Assembly: GCA_028023455.1 (NCBI GenBank)
Contig: JAQFVV010000031.1
Coordinates: 6,552,926-6,616,925 of the forward strand
Length of the DNA: 64,000 nucleotides
DNA from: Epiperipatus broadwayi
Lineage: Eukaryota; Onychophora; Udeonychophora; Euonychophora; Peripatidae
Direction of reading: 5' to 3'
Every line of letters starts with the position of its first letter. The stretch's first letter is position 1. Below the pieces are notes generated by a model. It had not been told where the DNA came from and searched no databases. It saw only the letters and a program-made list of their open reading frames with translations. A program made the position numbers and the translations under genes. This document shows positions 23,970 through 36,719 of this stretch, piece after piece.

Positions 23970-24560
23970 GTGAGTACAACTTGCATTGGCAATTTAAAAA
24001 TTACATTTGTGTTGCATACATTTTTTTTGGAAAGAGAATAAAAAAGAGAGAGAGAGAATGTAATTCTATTTCGGTTAAGATAAGAAAACAAATTCTTATT
24101 ACTAAGAAATTAGTGGTAGTAACAAAAGAGAAAAGATGTGTAACAACTTACCTTCAATAATTAAAGATGGTTACCAAAGGAAGGGAACGGAAAAATATGA
24201 TTTTGAAGGCGAAATTATTTCAAATATTGTATAAGTTAGCAGGTATTAACCAGAGATGCACAGATACTAAAAAAAAGGGGAGGACTATAAAAAAAATGAA
24301 CATACCTTGTATCACAACTTAATTAACTTACTAAACAACTTACTGAACTTTCTGCCAAAAGTAAAGCAAAGTGAGATAAAAGTTTAATCATCAGATAATC
24401 TATGGAAATAAAAGAAAAGAAAACTTACTCTCACTAGTGTGTTAGGTTGTATTAAGATGTGTGAGTAAAGGTTAATTGGCTGGTGCTGTTCCCCTGGAAA
24501 TCCTGAAATACCCAAGGGAAGCCAAAAGCCATCTGGTAATGGTACTTAGACTACCTACAA
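22850..24560. other. AT-rich DNA without recognisable gene
   Basis: (AT)n at 23938-23966 and a short (AG)n at 24043-24057. The 74-codon minus-strand frame at 23571-23795 has no family resemblance. Nothing else supported. Confidence 0.5.
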
Positions 24561-25445
24561 TTGACAAAAATATTGAACCACAGATCCCCACTGGATAATT
24601 CCATGGGTGGCAACATATACATATATGAAAAACAAAAACACAAGTTAAAACTTGCTAACGCTTGTGTTTATGACAATAGATATCATTCTACCAAAAACAC
24701 CGTCAAGCGTGTTTGTTTACATAAACGTCAGAGCAAGCATTCACTATCTCTAACTTAATTTCCACCTTCTGATCATGATTTTAAGCTATTTGCTATCATC
24801 AGTGAAGGACAGGAATAAGAAACTAGATCTAAACACAAACTCTGAGCGTTTATGAAACAGTTTCTATTCAGTTTGCAAGCATGAATCTTTTAGACACGTA
24901 TTGTCTTCAAACTCAGCATAGCAAGCCAGATAGCTATATGGGTCTGATATCAGTTCAGCATCACCACATAGTAGAAGCCTCTGCAATATATATCATTGCA
25001 AGAAAAACCTCAAAGGTACATTTATGAAAAACAAAAACACAAGTTAAAACATGATAACACTTGTATTTATGACAATAGATGGCATTCTACCAAAAACACC
25101 ATCAAGAATGTTTGTTTACATAAAGATTCACACCCTCCAAGCTGAATAGAAACTGTTTCATAAACGCTCAGAGTTTGTGTATAGATCTAGTTTCTTATTC
25201 CTATCCTTCACTGATGATAGCAAATAGCTTGAAATCATGATCTGAAGGTGGAAATTAAGTTAGAGATAGTGAATGCTTGGTCTGACATTTATGTAAATAA
25301 ACACGCTTGACAGTGTTTTTGGTAGAATGCCATCTATTGTCATAAATACAAGCGTTAGCAAGTTTTGACTTGTGTTTTTGTTTTTCATAAATGTACCTTT
25401 GAGGTCTTTCTTGTAATAATAATATATATATATATTGCTTGTAAT

Positions 25446-25513
<68 letters not shown>

Positions 25514-25824
25514 CAGAGGCTTCTACTATGTGGTGATGCTGAACTGATATCAGATCCATATAGCTATCTGGCTTTCTATGCTGAGTTTGAAGTCATTATG
25601 TGTCTAAAAGATTTACACTTGCAAGCTGAATAGAAACTGTTTTGTAAATGCTCTGAGTTTGTGTTTAGATCTAGTTTCTTATTCCTGTCCTTCACTGATG
25701 ATAGCAAATAGCTTGAAATCATGATCTGAAGGTGGAAATTAAGTTAGAGATAGTGAATGTTTGCTCTGACATATATGTAAACAAACACGCTTGACAGTGT
25801 TTTTGGTAGAACACCATCTATTGT

Positions 25825-25830
<6 letters not shown>
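24561..25830. repeat. family D: repeat array in inverted arrangement
   Basis: A unit of about 400 bases occurs about twice on the plus strand (24600-25125) and about twice on the minus strand (25130-25830). Markers are 'tatgaaaaacaaaaacacaag' at 24624 and 25023, and its complement at 25371. 'gtttttggtagaa-(g/a)ccatctattgtc' occurs at 25314 and 25799, and 'cttattcct-tccttcactgatgatagcaaata' at 25194 and 25676. The halves can therefore fold into a hairpin about 600 bases long. Interior (AT)n has grown in one unit (25450-25512), next to a short duplicated 'cttgtaataataat' motif. A related piece lies in the spacer of the 16.5-kb inverted repeat. No protein domain recognised. Confidence 0.7.
25450..25512. 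repeat. (AT)n microsatellite
   Basis: About 63 bases of AT inside the family D array. The preceding 'cttgtaataataatatat' word is present twice (25411 and 25438). Confidence 0.95.
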
Positions 25831-25865
<35 letters not shown>

Positions 25866-25866
25866 G
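25826..25866. repeat. (AC)n(AT)n microsatellite
   Basis: Seven to eight AC units followed by 13 AT units, between family D and the inverted Penelope-like end. Confidence 0.95.
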
Positions 25867-25894
25867 TAAAATACAATACCCATTATAAAATATA

Positions 25895-26469
25895 TATATA
25901 AAAATTAATGGTAAATGCAATATTGTAGTCTAAATTCTTTTATAGTGCTTTCGATTATGTGGTAATCCTCATCAGCTTTAACTGCATTTCAAATTTTTTA
26001 AACTTAATGTTACATATATTTCCATAAGCTGTCTATGGCCATATTTGCAACTTGTTTATTAATAACATCATTCTTATATTTATCAATTAAGATTGCCTCT
26101 TTAATTTTCCCCTTTTTATGATTTCTTTCTTGAATTAATACTTTTATTTCATTACTATTAATAGTAATGAAATAAAAATATTAATGGAAGAAAGAAATCA
26201 TAATAGTAATGAAATAAAAATATTAATGGAAAAAAGAAATCATAAAAAGAGGAAAATTAAAGAGGCAATATTAATTGATAAATATAAGAATGATGTTATT
26301 AATAGGCAAGTTGCAAATACAGCCATACACAGCTTATGGAAATATATGTAACATTAAGCTTAAAAAATTTGAAATTCAGTTAAAGCTGATGAGGATTACC
26401 ATGTAATCAAAAGTGCTACAAAAGAATTTAGACTATAATATTGCATTTACTGTTAATTTTATATATATT
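25895..26469. mobile_element. inverted duplication of a Penelope-like 3' end
   Basis: Two arms of about 265-300 bases meet almost without spacer at 26159/26160 and are near-perfect reverse complements. Both arms still encode the last about 40 codons of a Penelope-like GIY-YIG region ('RNHKK-KIKEAILIDKY', 'NDVIN-QVAN', 'SLWKYM' then stop). The plus arm reads 26232-26352; the minus arm ends at its stop near 26026. The 3' UTR follows, and each arm ends at an (AT)-rich tract. A 42-base tandem duplication at 26160-26243 lies at the centre of the plus arm. In the family, such partial 3'-end inversions arise during target-primed integration. Confidence 0.75.
25945..25980 (-). ncRNA. hammerhead-ribozyme-like core in Penelope 3' UTR
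   Basis: On the minus strand CTGATGAG (25968-25975) is followed by a 5-bp stem GATTA/TAATC with loop CCACA (25953-25967), then GAAA (25949-25952). This is the order of the catalytic core of a hammerhead ribozyme, a motif known from Penelope-like elements. One base (G after CTGATGA) does not fit neatly into stem II. I could not find convincing stems I and III or a cleavage triplet. The plus-arm copy at 26385-26412 has AAAA instead of GAAA and would be inactive. Confidence 0.35.
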
Positions 26470-26470
26470 T

Positions 26471-26850
26471 ATTCTGACCTTGTAATCAGGTGTGTATAGC
26501 TTCACTACACATCAGGCCAATCACATTGAGGGCCATAATCTAACCACCCCATTCCCGCATCTCCACTTCCCCCAAAATAAATATAATATAGTGAAAATCA
26601 TCTAACCGGGATCTAGCTCTAATAATTAATGAAATATTCAATTAAATGCTTTACTAGCTCAAGTTTCTTAAAATTAACTTAGGTTCTGTTTTAAACTAAC
26701 TCAAATAAATATTCAGGAATTCATGAGACTAGAAGTGGAAATACGGGTGACAAGGTAGATTACATTGAGACAATATCCCACAGGATACCACCTCAATGGC
26801 ATAAGAACACTATCCCCCTTATACTACTATTACACATAATAACTACATAG
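26471..26850 (+). repeat. dispersed repeat family H, copy 1 (LTR-like start)
   Basis: Similar to 36500-36719, which is cut by the assembly gap. Shared are 'attctgaccttg', 'ttcactagctcaa', 'ggttc(t)gtttta', 'aaataaatattcag/aat', 'catgagact-gaagtg-aaatac-ggtgacaag'. Both begin right after an (AT)n tract. The length and the right end are unknown because the second copy is truncated. Confidence 0.55.
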
Positions 26851-29800
26851 TATTCTTATGACTTCCGCAACTTCTAATCACTAAGACTCATTTAACAATT
26901 AAAGTATTAATCTTTTATCTCTAATAATAATAATAGTAATCATCTAGCTCAAATGAAATAATCTCAGGTTCTTAAATTTATTCATATGTTAATAAACATA
27001 TGGTAGCAAAATATGATAAGGGATTTTATGTCATAATCTACTATTCTGCAATTAGATTAATAATAAAACAATAATAATCACAATCTTCATTGATTAATCC
27101 AACTAGTACAGCTTTTCTTTCATCGCAAATTTATAACCGTAATAAATTAGTTAATAATCTAATATCCCCTTTTTTATCTTTAAGTAATAAAATAAATTAA
27201 TAAGTGGCAGTGTTTAGATAATCTGATAAATAAAGCAAGTGGCAACTAATAGCATATAATTTAGCAAAATATTATGATAATGGATTGATGACCAGTAACG
27301 CAATGCAATTTTATAATTATTTAATTACAAGAACATCAATAAATATTTAAGATTAAACATACTTCTCTATTTATCTTTTGTGCAAACAATCATATACTTA
27401 GTTTAGTGGTTGTGAACATACCCTGTGAATTCATGCAATGATGTAGAGAAAACAAAACTCAGACACAAGTTTTAATAAACAAATTTTAAAATTTTATTAA
27501 CATCAATAAAAATAAATAAAACAAACAAATCCATCTACATCTATTTACAAGGGATATCCTCATTTTTCTTTACACTACAATAGCTGAATTATACACATTT
27601 ATATTTCTTTTATCGTTAATTAAACTTATTATGCCTTTTAAAAGTTATTTATTTATTTCTCATTAGGTTTATCATATCACTTATTTTAACTATTTTATGG
27701 ATAACACCATTCTTTACCTTTTAATATTAAAGTTACTGTATTATAAATTATCTATGTGGATAAACATCATTTATAACATCATAATTTTACAATCAATATG
27801 GTTTTTAAAAGAAAATTACATTTTCTTGTAACTTTATATAAGTCACTCCGCATATTATTCAAATATTATTATTACTTTTAACGTTTGTTCTCCAATGCTC
27901 GTAAACTATAATACGTTTATTCTATAAGCCATACTCATGTATAATACTATAACATGGGTTTAATTATCACCTGTTACAGTTTCACATATACTATAATTAT
28001 CGAATGTTATTGTATTTTTTAAATATGCAATACTTATATTTTTTAAAATATAATTAACAATAAGAAAACGTGAAATTATATTTAATATTTTTTGTAAATT
28101 TCTATTTGGATATATTTTTATAAAATTATAGTTCATTTCTTAAAAAGGAATTAAAATAATTCTCTAACTCCTTCCCTTCTTAGGATATCTGCATCTTTTT
28201 TTCAATAATCATAATCTACTCTTCGTTAACACTTAACTATTCTTATTCCAAATAATAGCATGACATACATTCTAAAATATCTATTGTTTCCCTTTTAATA
28301 AACTTATCATATAATGATGTATTGCAAGAAATACAGATAAAGATAGCGAAAAATGTATAGGATATGGGAAAATAGATAGATAACTTATCCGCAATATACT
28401 TCAAAAATGTATGGAACAGTGTGAATAGGTCCGACATTCATTGTCTAATAACCTTGGTGATAAGCGTGATGTGGCAGCTATTTACTCAGCTTTACCAAAC
28501 ATCTAGTATGACTCACAAGAAATATATAAAATACCACTGTCCAAGACAACATGTGTACCAGTCGTAGGGCTTTGTTAACTACGCTGATTAACATCTAAAA
28601 CTACCTATTATTTCACTCCCTGTAGCATCTTAGTTTTTAATACATCCTCTTGGTTTCCGAATCACCACGTACTACCAAGTCACTACCCAAACTATCTCTT
28701 GAGATTTTTCCTGTATCCAACATCGATAAAATACTAACTACTTTTTAAAAACAATAAACAAAATTCGCTAATATAAAAACATTTCCCTATTCCATAAGAA
28801 CATATTGTCTTGCTTTATTACACTGTAGGTTCAACATCTACTTTTTGTTAAAATAACATTTAAATATCCCAATCGGAAAATTAACAGAAAATATCACATA
28901 ACCATCGGTTATATTGAACTATATTAATAACACATAAAATGATTATCGTATGCATATTTTTAAAAATCTAATCACATCTCAAAGTGTTTTAGAGTGTTGT
29001 TTTCAAAAATGCATTTTACAACAATAATAACAATAAAACTTTTGCGCTACATTCATTCAATTCTCAGCTGATCTAAATAAATAAAACATACATTATATAT
29101 CATTAATAATTATAAATGTTACTAAAAACAATCTTTATCTTCCTATCAGAGTTCGTAGTAGGTTTCTTTCTCTTCAAGCATCACAAATATACAAATTTTC
29201 ACATACATACAATTTTATTTTAAAATTCAAAATCAAAACATATTATTTCATATAATGTTATATCATGAATTAATGTATTTTGTTTTCCCTATCGCTATAT
29301 AAAACTTAATGTTTAACTTAGATTAGTAAAGAAAATAATTCAAACCATAATCACATATTTTTCTGATGGTAAATCTTGGTTAGTCCCATAATATTTATTA
29401 TTTCTTCGTTTGTCCGAATGTTCTCCTTTCTGCTTATTAAAGTTTTAAATAAGTTAGTTCATTTAATAAACTGTTTAGACGATCTTTAGTTTTAGTGTTT
29501 AATCCAAAATTATTAGAAAACATTTTATTTAGTTATCCCAAGAAGCTTTTTAATGTTCTGGCGAATATTACCTCGGCGCGTTGATGCATCTTTATTTCTA
29601 GTTAAACTACAATTATTTAATAATTACGGTACCAATTGCATTTTCCATGGATCCAATATTTTATATTTCTCTTCTGTAAAATTTTTTTTTTCTTTAGGAA
29701 AGTGTTTTCCTTGGTAAACTTCACTTTCATTCATTATTATTTTATATACACTACTTTCGATTTTTAACTATTTTCTAGAGTATTTTCTCAAGTCATCTTA

Positions 29801-30699
29801 AAGAAAGCAATTCAAACTATTTCAATATTAAAATTCCTTTTGTCCATTTATTTTTATACGAATAATACTTATTTTTATTTTCCATTATCTTCATTAACTT
29901 TGTGCACAATGTCCTTTCATTGATTTTATATGCACGAAAGCAGCTTTCATAGTGATACGCTATATAAACTATATCAATGAATAATATTAACATATTTGGA
30001 ACATTATAAAATTTACAACTTGGTTTTAAGAACCTATCCATTTTCTATTGAAAACTCCGATTATATTTCGATAGAATCCACTGGCAGGTTACTGTAAAGT
30101 TAGTGAAACATTACTATGAAAAACTTTTTTTAAAAATATATTATTCTAAGATTCTCTTCGGATGATTTTTAAATTGTCAGTTGGTTTCTTTCAAAGATAT
30201 TATTAAAATTATAATAAAATTGACTAATAAATTGGAGGAAAAAAAATTAGAGAGCTTAAAATTTTACCTCTGCTCTGGAGTCAACACATTTTTGTTCTCC
30301 CCATTTATACAATTAGTTGGCGCGATTTTGGTTGTCTGCCAAGATCTATATATTTTATTGGTCAATCCCTACTTGGATTTATAAACAATTTCTAAAGTTT
30401 TAAAATCATGATGTAATAGACTTAAATGTTAACTCATTATTATTTTTAAATCAATTATTATCTATTACAATTTAACTACCTTTAAAACAATTTTGAAACA
30501 ATAATTAATAAAGGTGTATACTACTTATTTTTATTATGATGTGTGACAATTCCATCCACTTCTATAATATACTATTTAAATATTTTAATTATTAGTATTA
30601 ATTTAAACCGGTGCTTATACATAGAATATTTCAGACAGTCATATAGTCATTTCCGGTGTTTAGTCTAATTTTATCTGTCTTAATAAATTTGCTACTTAT
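26851..30699. other. anonymous DNA without recognisable gene
   Basis: Nearly 4 kb with no long microsatellite. It is more uniform in composition than the flanks. It may belong to the element that starts with family H at 26471, but I find no opposing terminus, PBS, polypurine tract or domain. Frames of 60-75 codons (28243-28437, 29817-30041, 30181-30384) show nothing recognisable. Confidence 0.45.
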
Positions 30700-30930
30700 A
30701 TTATATAAAATAATTATATAAAATTTTGAAAAACAATTTAGAAAAATATAGAATTAGATACAATTCTCACCATCACAATATTTATTATTAAATATATCAT
30801 ATTAATCTTTTACTGCTTAATATAATCTATAATTTTAAATACTATATAATATTAATTTTAAAATTTTTTAGTAATTGACCATTTATAACTATCATTGATC
30901 TATAGAAAAGGGCACAATATATATATATAT
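30700..30930 (+). repeat. dispersed repeat family I, copy 2
   Basis: Matches 2505-2960, ending 'ctatagaaaagggcacaat' at an (AT)n tract (30916-30935). Confidence 0.5.
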
Positions 30931-32667
30931 ATATAATGATATAAGAAGTTTAAAACTTACGGGTAAGAGACTTTATTATAATTAAAAGTGATCACTGTCC
31001 CTCAAACTCTAAATGTGATAAAATATCATATTAAATTTTAATAAATAAAATAAAATGTTATTAATATTTCTTAACCACAATTTATTTCTCTGATATTTAT
31101 TTTCTTAATCATATTATAATGTTTTATTGTATATTAATAAATTTGTATATAACTTACATTAGTATTAGTTGTTAATTACAAGTAGTTTAAATTTAATTAA
31201 ACTCAACCATTATTACCTGAGTGAATAAATTGGCAATGCTGTATTGTAAAATACAATCCTCTGGTCATTTCAAATAACTTATGATAACAGTGGATAGAAT
31301 AAAGGGTGGGTGGGTCAGTGGACTTTCATGTGAAATCCTGGCACCTTTCAAACAAATTAAAAGCTGGCTTGCTTGTGCCTATTATTCTAGTAGTTACATT
31401 AAGTGAAAAGGGGTTTGGATGACTAGAAAAATAACTGCATCGATAAAATTCACCGAAATTTTCGGTTAAAAAATTTAATAGATTGAATGTAATTTGGTCA
31501 CTGAATATGAGTTAATTAAATTGTGTATATCCTAATTATACCATGGACAGTACATGGCTGTCCAACTCAAGGGTTTTGAAAAAAAACCCACTACTTGAGA
31601 TAAGTAGTAATTCTTTAAACTGGATTATACTAACTATAAAAATATTTTTTTATATATATTTATAGAAAAAAAAACATGAAAGCATCTGATGTAGATGTTA
31701 AATCACAAGTGTTGACTGGATAGGTGGATATTGGAGAGGGAAAAATCATAGCCTGAATCATTATTTGCCAATAGTATAGCATAAGGCCATATTTAAATGC
31801 CTTCCAGTCTTATAAGAGCAGGGTCCCAAGAAATGTGAGGATGGACCAAGCACCATGAGTTGATAAGTTTCAAAAAAATGAGCAACACTTATATAGGCTT
31901 AGACTTGGGATTCTTATCATTACAATTATGCATGAGTGGAAGTGACACAGGAGAACATGGAAATGTTTTTCATTTCAGCCATGTTAGACTCTGAAATGTG
32001 GGCTTTAAATTCACACATCACTTGTGAATAAGTCTACAAAAATACATCAGTATGCTAATACATAAAAAAAACTTATACTTTTAAACTTATTAAGAATAAC
32101 ATTTCAAATTCATATTTAATTCTTGTTTGTGGATACAGGGGGTATTGTATCATCTACATATAGATGGGTCAAATATATTGGCATTGGTTATATTGCATAT
32201 TTCTGAAAAGAAATAATGCATAAAATTTTCATTGCAAATTCACAAACAAGAGTTTTCTCATTTTCCATCTTTAGCTAAGATTATCCACATCACTTTCATT
32301 TTTAAATATGTTATAATTTTAATTATCATAATTTCCCATAAAATTTTTAAAATGTTTGACACAGTCAGTAAAAATTTTATGTTCCATGGAAAAACTTGTT
32401 GGGCATAAACTTTGTTTAGCTTCATCTTATATTTTTTTCTTAATCTAAACTAAGGGTCATGTAAACATTTTATTAAGGTTATTTATCAAGATTTTCAAAA
32501 ATTTGATGATAATATTATAATAAGGATATTGAATACATATTAGGTCTATTAGCCACAAACAGCAAAATAAAATTCAACCATATTTTATGAAATATTTTAT
32601 ATGAGTGTTGTGGGGGAAGCATATCACATTTACATTTTAAACTATAATATGATGCTATTATAAACTT
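30931..32667. other. anonymous DNA without recognisable gene
   Basis: 31280-32050 is less AT-rich than most of the window and could hide a decayed repeat, but no domain, box or terminal repeat is visible. Confidence 0.45.
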
Positions 32668-32777
32668 TCTTTCCATATGTCATAGCATCCACTAGGAGGC
32701 AAACCCACAACAATTGTCTGTAAGCAACTGTTTGCTTACAAGGCAGCTGCACTGACCTCTCAGCTAACAATGCTTGA
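32668..32777 (-). mobile_element. tRNA-derived SINE (family S), copy 4
   Basis: Reverse-strand copy. The B box complement GGAGGCAAACC is at 32695-32705, the tail 'catatgtcatagcatc' at 32676-32691, and the head 'agctaacaatgcttgac' at the right end. Several CpG positions of copy 3 are TG/CA here, so it is older. The poly-A is reduced to almost nothing (ctttcc). Confidence 0.85.
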
Positions 32778-35700
32778 CTACTATAAACTTTTTAAAATGC
32801 AATATTTATTGATTTCCTTGGAAAGATATAACTGAAAATAAAACCTAAAAATATTTGTATGCTACAAATATGAAATATTTCAGGCAGGAACTAATTATTT
32901 AAATAATTAACAGACAATATAGTAAGTTGAGAAATAACAAATTAATATCCAGTGTGTAATACATACTGAAATATCTAGAGCTCATTGATTGGACTGAGCA
33001 GACCTTAATCAACTCTTATTAAACTTTTTCTTAGTTTTCTATCTTAGATTTTTTTTTTCTTCAGAGAAGTAAAGTTATGTTTGTTTATGAATAGTTGCAA
33101 ATAATAAAATGAATCCCTAATCTTTCTATCTCTCTGATATTCCATCATAATCTGAAGTGTTTTTTTAATTTTCTTTGATGAATTGCATTCTATTTGAATT
33201 TCCAATAATTGACTTTTTGTAAGAAAGTATATATTATATTTCCAAATCACTTGTTCCTCTCTAAAATTAGTTATTTTGACAATATTTCATTTAATGTGAG
33301 ATACGCATTTTGCTTTTGAATAAGTGTTTATATTTTGTATTTTATATTGTATTGGGCTATGATTTAGGAGGCTTAAGTTCCCCGAAAGCGCTCAGCTTTA
33401 TATTTGTAATGTTATGTTTAAAGCATCAGCAACTGTGTTTTATCACAGTTAGTATTTGGCTTTTTAATATCTTATAGTTTTTGTTACATTTTATAAATAT
33501 TTATTTAAAAATAATATTCAGATTTATATCTCCCAAATATAATGTCAAAATTTAATGATAATCTTGATTTGATTTCTGTAGGTAACTCTTATGTGTTCTG
33601 TATTTTAAACCAAGATAACATTAGCTAATGCCTGAACGTTTACTCAAAACTGAGAAAGCAATAAATACATATTCCAGCTAAAGATCTTATCTTACTGTTT
33701 ATATATATATATATAAAAGAAAACAATAGGAATAAGATATATATATATTATTTTATTTAAATGTTATTTTCACAATATCTATGTTTGTTATTATTATTCA
33801 AATAAAGTCGCAGTAAAGTTATTCTATGAATAACACATTTGCAAATATTTTCTCTGTATTTTAAATAAAGTTTGCTCGGAAATCAGAAGGAAGAAATCTT
33901 ACAAGTAATTTAATTATTGCTGATATGAATAATTACAAACAACCTTACTATTTGCAGTTTTCTTACACGTAGAAGTAAAATATACTGAAATTAATTGTAA
34001 TTGTACTTTCAGTATTGGTAAATTTGAAGATTGTTTTAAAAAATAAATAATTATAAAATTTAAAACAAAATTAAAAAACATTTGCTTTTCTTTACTTAAT
34101 TCAAAAAAATGTTTCAAGTAATTGCAACAGGTTTTGATGTTCTATTTATAGTAGAACATATTTAATTATTTGAAGTGATTTGGATTAACAAATAGGGACT
34201 TGTATTGTGTTACTATTCTTATTAAATTTCAATTCGTTTAAATTGCTTAGTATTATGTGGTACTTGGTCCGGAATGATTTTGTGCCTATGGTCTAGTATA
34301 CAAATATAATATGAAGTGTGAAATCTTTTTCTACGTAGTAAAATGTCTCAAATCAAGTTTACAATTTTTGCTGGCAGATAGGTTGTGGAATATTCAGATA
34401 GTATCCAATAATTAGAGATATTCAGATCAAGGTTGAAATAATCAGCATAAAACAATATATATATATATATTAAATTATTACAATTTGAACTAAAGGAGCC
34501 AAATTTTATGCACTCACTACTATGACATAATTCTATCCAAAAAATTACTTTTGGGATTATTACTAATCATTTATTAGACTAAAAATTTTCCTATCAATTT
34601 AAATCCAGATTTACTTTAATTAAAAATTAATATATCTCCTCCTTCTCTTTTTCTTTTTGTTTTATTTTTACCATTATTATTGAAACAATTCAACTCCATA
34701 TTTTTTCTATGTGAAATATTTTAAATAAATTTATAACTTTATATTTCTCCACATATACTTTAATTCTATAAATAAAGTTACCTTCAGATGTTTTTATTTA
34801 TAAGATTATATTATATACAATAAAAAGGTAAAAAGGTAGCTTATAAGTATACTTATATACATATATTTGGGAGTTCATTGAACAAAGAAAGAAGTTAAAT
34901 GTTCCAAATACAAATATTTAGCTTTTATATAATTAATTCTAAAATCAATTCTACATTTTCTATAGTTTTTACCATTAATAATGCAAATGCTAGCACTCAG
35001 AAATCTTTGAGTGCTTCATCTCATCTTTCAATTTTTTGAAAAATTATAAAAGTTATAATTAACTTTGACAACTGTTATTTGTTGAGAGTATGAAAATGTA
35101 GAGTTGACATTATGGTCAAATAAAGGAGTTCTTAACTTTAAAATGCTGATATAGAGATATAAATGCAAATCCATATTCCTCACTGATGAAGGCCATAAAC
35201 CTGAAATTAAATTGGGAATTTAGATGCAACATTATATATAACAGCATACATAGACATGTAAGTATGGTCTGTCCAAATTCAAATAAAAAAGAACCCAGAG
35301 AAAATTACTCTAGGAATGAGTTTTGCAATGATTATACAAACCAATTTGTGAACTACAAATACAACCACATGTAGAACATGCTGTTTCATTTTTTTGTTAA
35401 GTTCATATTTTACAACATTGCCTTTAAGTTTCCTCAGCAGAAAGCGTTTGTTCCTGAAATACGTCAACATCATTTCCAATTGTATTTTACTAATGTATTC
35501 TATTCTCTTTCAAAATATCCCATTAGAAACAATTGACATTGCAGAATTTTATAATGTCTGAGATAATGCTTTGGATTCTGCTCAAGTTCACTATAAAACA
35601 TCCTTTTGGAAAGTTCTTTAATTGTTTATTTGTGTTACATGTCTAATCTAATGAAAGTGTGACTTTACATAGTGGACTCGACAATAGTATTGCAATAATA

Positions 35701-36380
35701 TTTTATGGAGAATTTTAAATTTAACTTGTCTAACACATATATGCAAGAGTATATTCAACTTTTACAATCCAAAATAACAGTTCTATACAGAGAATTAAAT
35801 TACAATATTAATTTCACTGTGATAAAATACTTCATATTTTAATTTATTAAAATAATCATCTTCACAATTGAGTCTATGTTGGACTTCCATACATAAGTTC
35901 TCCTTTCTACTTATAAAACTATCAAGATATTTAAACTGAGTTACAAAGACAAGTTCATTCATTATTGGTTAATAAAAAATTGAGATTTTTAACATTAAAT
36001 GAATAAATGATGTTTTTAAAGTTGTATTCAAAACATTTAAAATATTAAGTAAATCGTTTATTAAACTAGCAAAAAAAGCAGAATAATCAGCATACGTAAA
36101 CCCCAAACCCAAATTTTGAAGTTTTTGTTTTGAACTGATTCAAATTAAAATTTTCACCATCAAATCAATATTGCAACTTGTTCCTGTTAGATTAAGCCAC
36201 CTAAAATAATTCCAAAGACCACTGCCATAAAAATTGAAAACAATGTTGGAACACATACTCTTTTTTGTTTAGCTCTAGTTATTATTTTAATATTCTTGGG
36301 TATTCTACCTATCACTAATCCATTCATGTAAAAGATGTGCAATATAAATAAATATTAATCAGATAAGATTTGAAATACAG
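32778..36380. other. AT-rich DNA without recognisable gene
   Basis: Short (AT)n tracts at 33700-33715, 33740-33750 and 34455-34470. A small hairpin AGCACTCA/TGAGTGCT sits at 34992-35014. At 35182-35206 'CTGATGAAGGCC-ATAAA-CC-TGAAA' resembles the decayed hammerhead-like motif common in Penelope-like ends, but no GIY-YIG frame is next to it. No gene supported. Confidence 0.45.
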
Positions 36381-36394
36381 GCATTCTTATATCT

Positions 36395-36480
36395 GGAACT
36401 TAATTGTAAATATAGAGGAACTCAGACCTTCAAACAACCTAAAGATGTTGCTATCTTAATATAAACTGATCACTGATTAT
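36395..36480 (+). repeat. tRNA-like family C, partial copies
   Basis: 'ggaacttaattgtaaatatagagga-actcag' matches the terminus at 19228-19270, and 'ctatcttaatataaactgatcactgatta' matches 6599-6630. These are short fragments of two family C parts placed side by side, ending at an (AT)n tract. Confidence 0.5.
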
Positions 36481-36499
36481 TATATATATATATATATAT

Positions 36500-36719
36500 T
36501 CTGACCTTGCCCTCGTGCATCCTCACTTCAGAATAGTATATGATATACAATAAAACGGGTTTTATATCAGTTAATAATTAATAACTAAAATATTCAGCAT
36601 TAAGATCAAAATATTTCACTAGCTCAAATTTAAAATACGAATAAGGTTCAGTTTATAAAATAAATTAAATAAATATTTAATATTTTCATGAGACTTGAAG
36701 TGAAAATACAGGTGACAAG
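36500..36719 (+). repeat. dispersed repeat family H, copy 2 (cut by gap)
   Basis: Matches the first about 270 bases of 26471-26850, starting after (AT)n and interrupted by the run of N. Confidence 0.55.

Noticed and set aside
24620-25830. CRISPR-like array
   Set aside because: Units are about 400 bases, inverted, diverged and without spacers, in a eukaryotic context.
35182-35206. Hammerhead-like CTGATGAAGGCC...TGAAA
   Set aside because: The stem does not pair (GCC with ACC) and no Penelope frame adjoins it; too weak to call as a feature.
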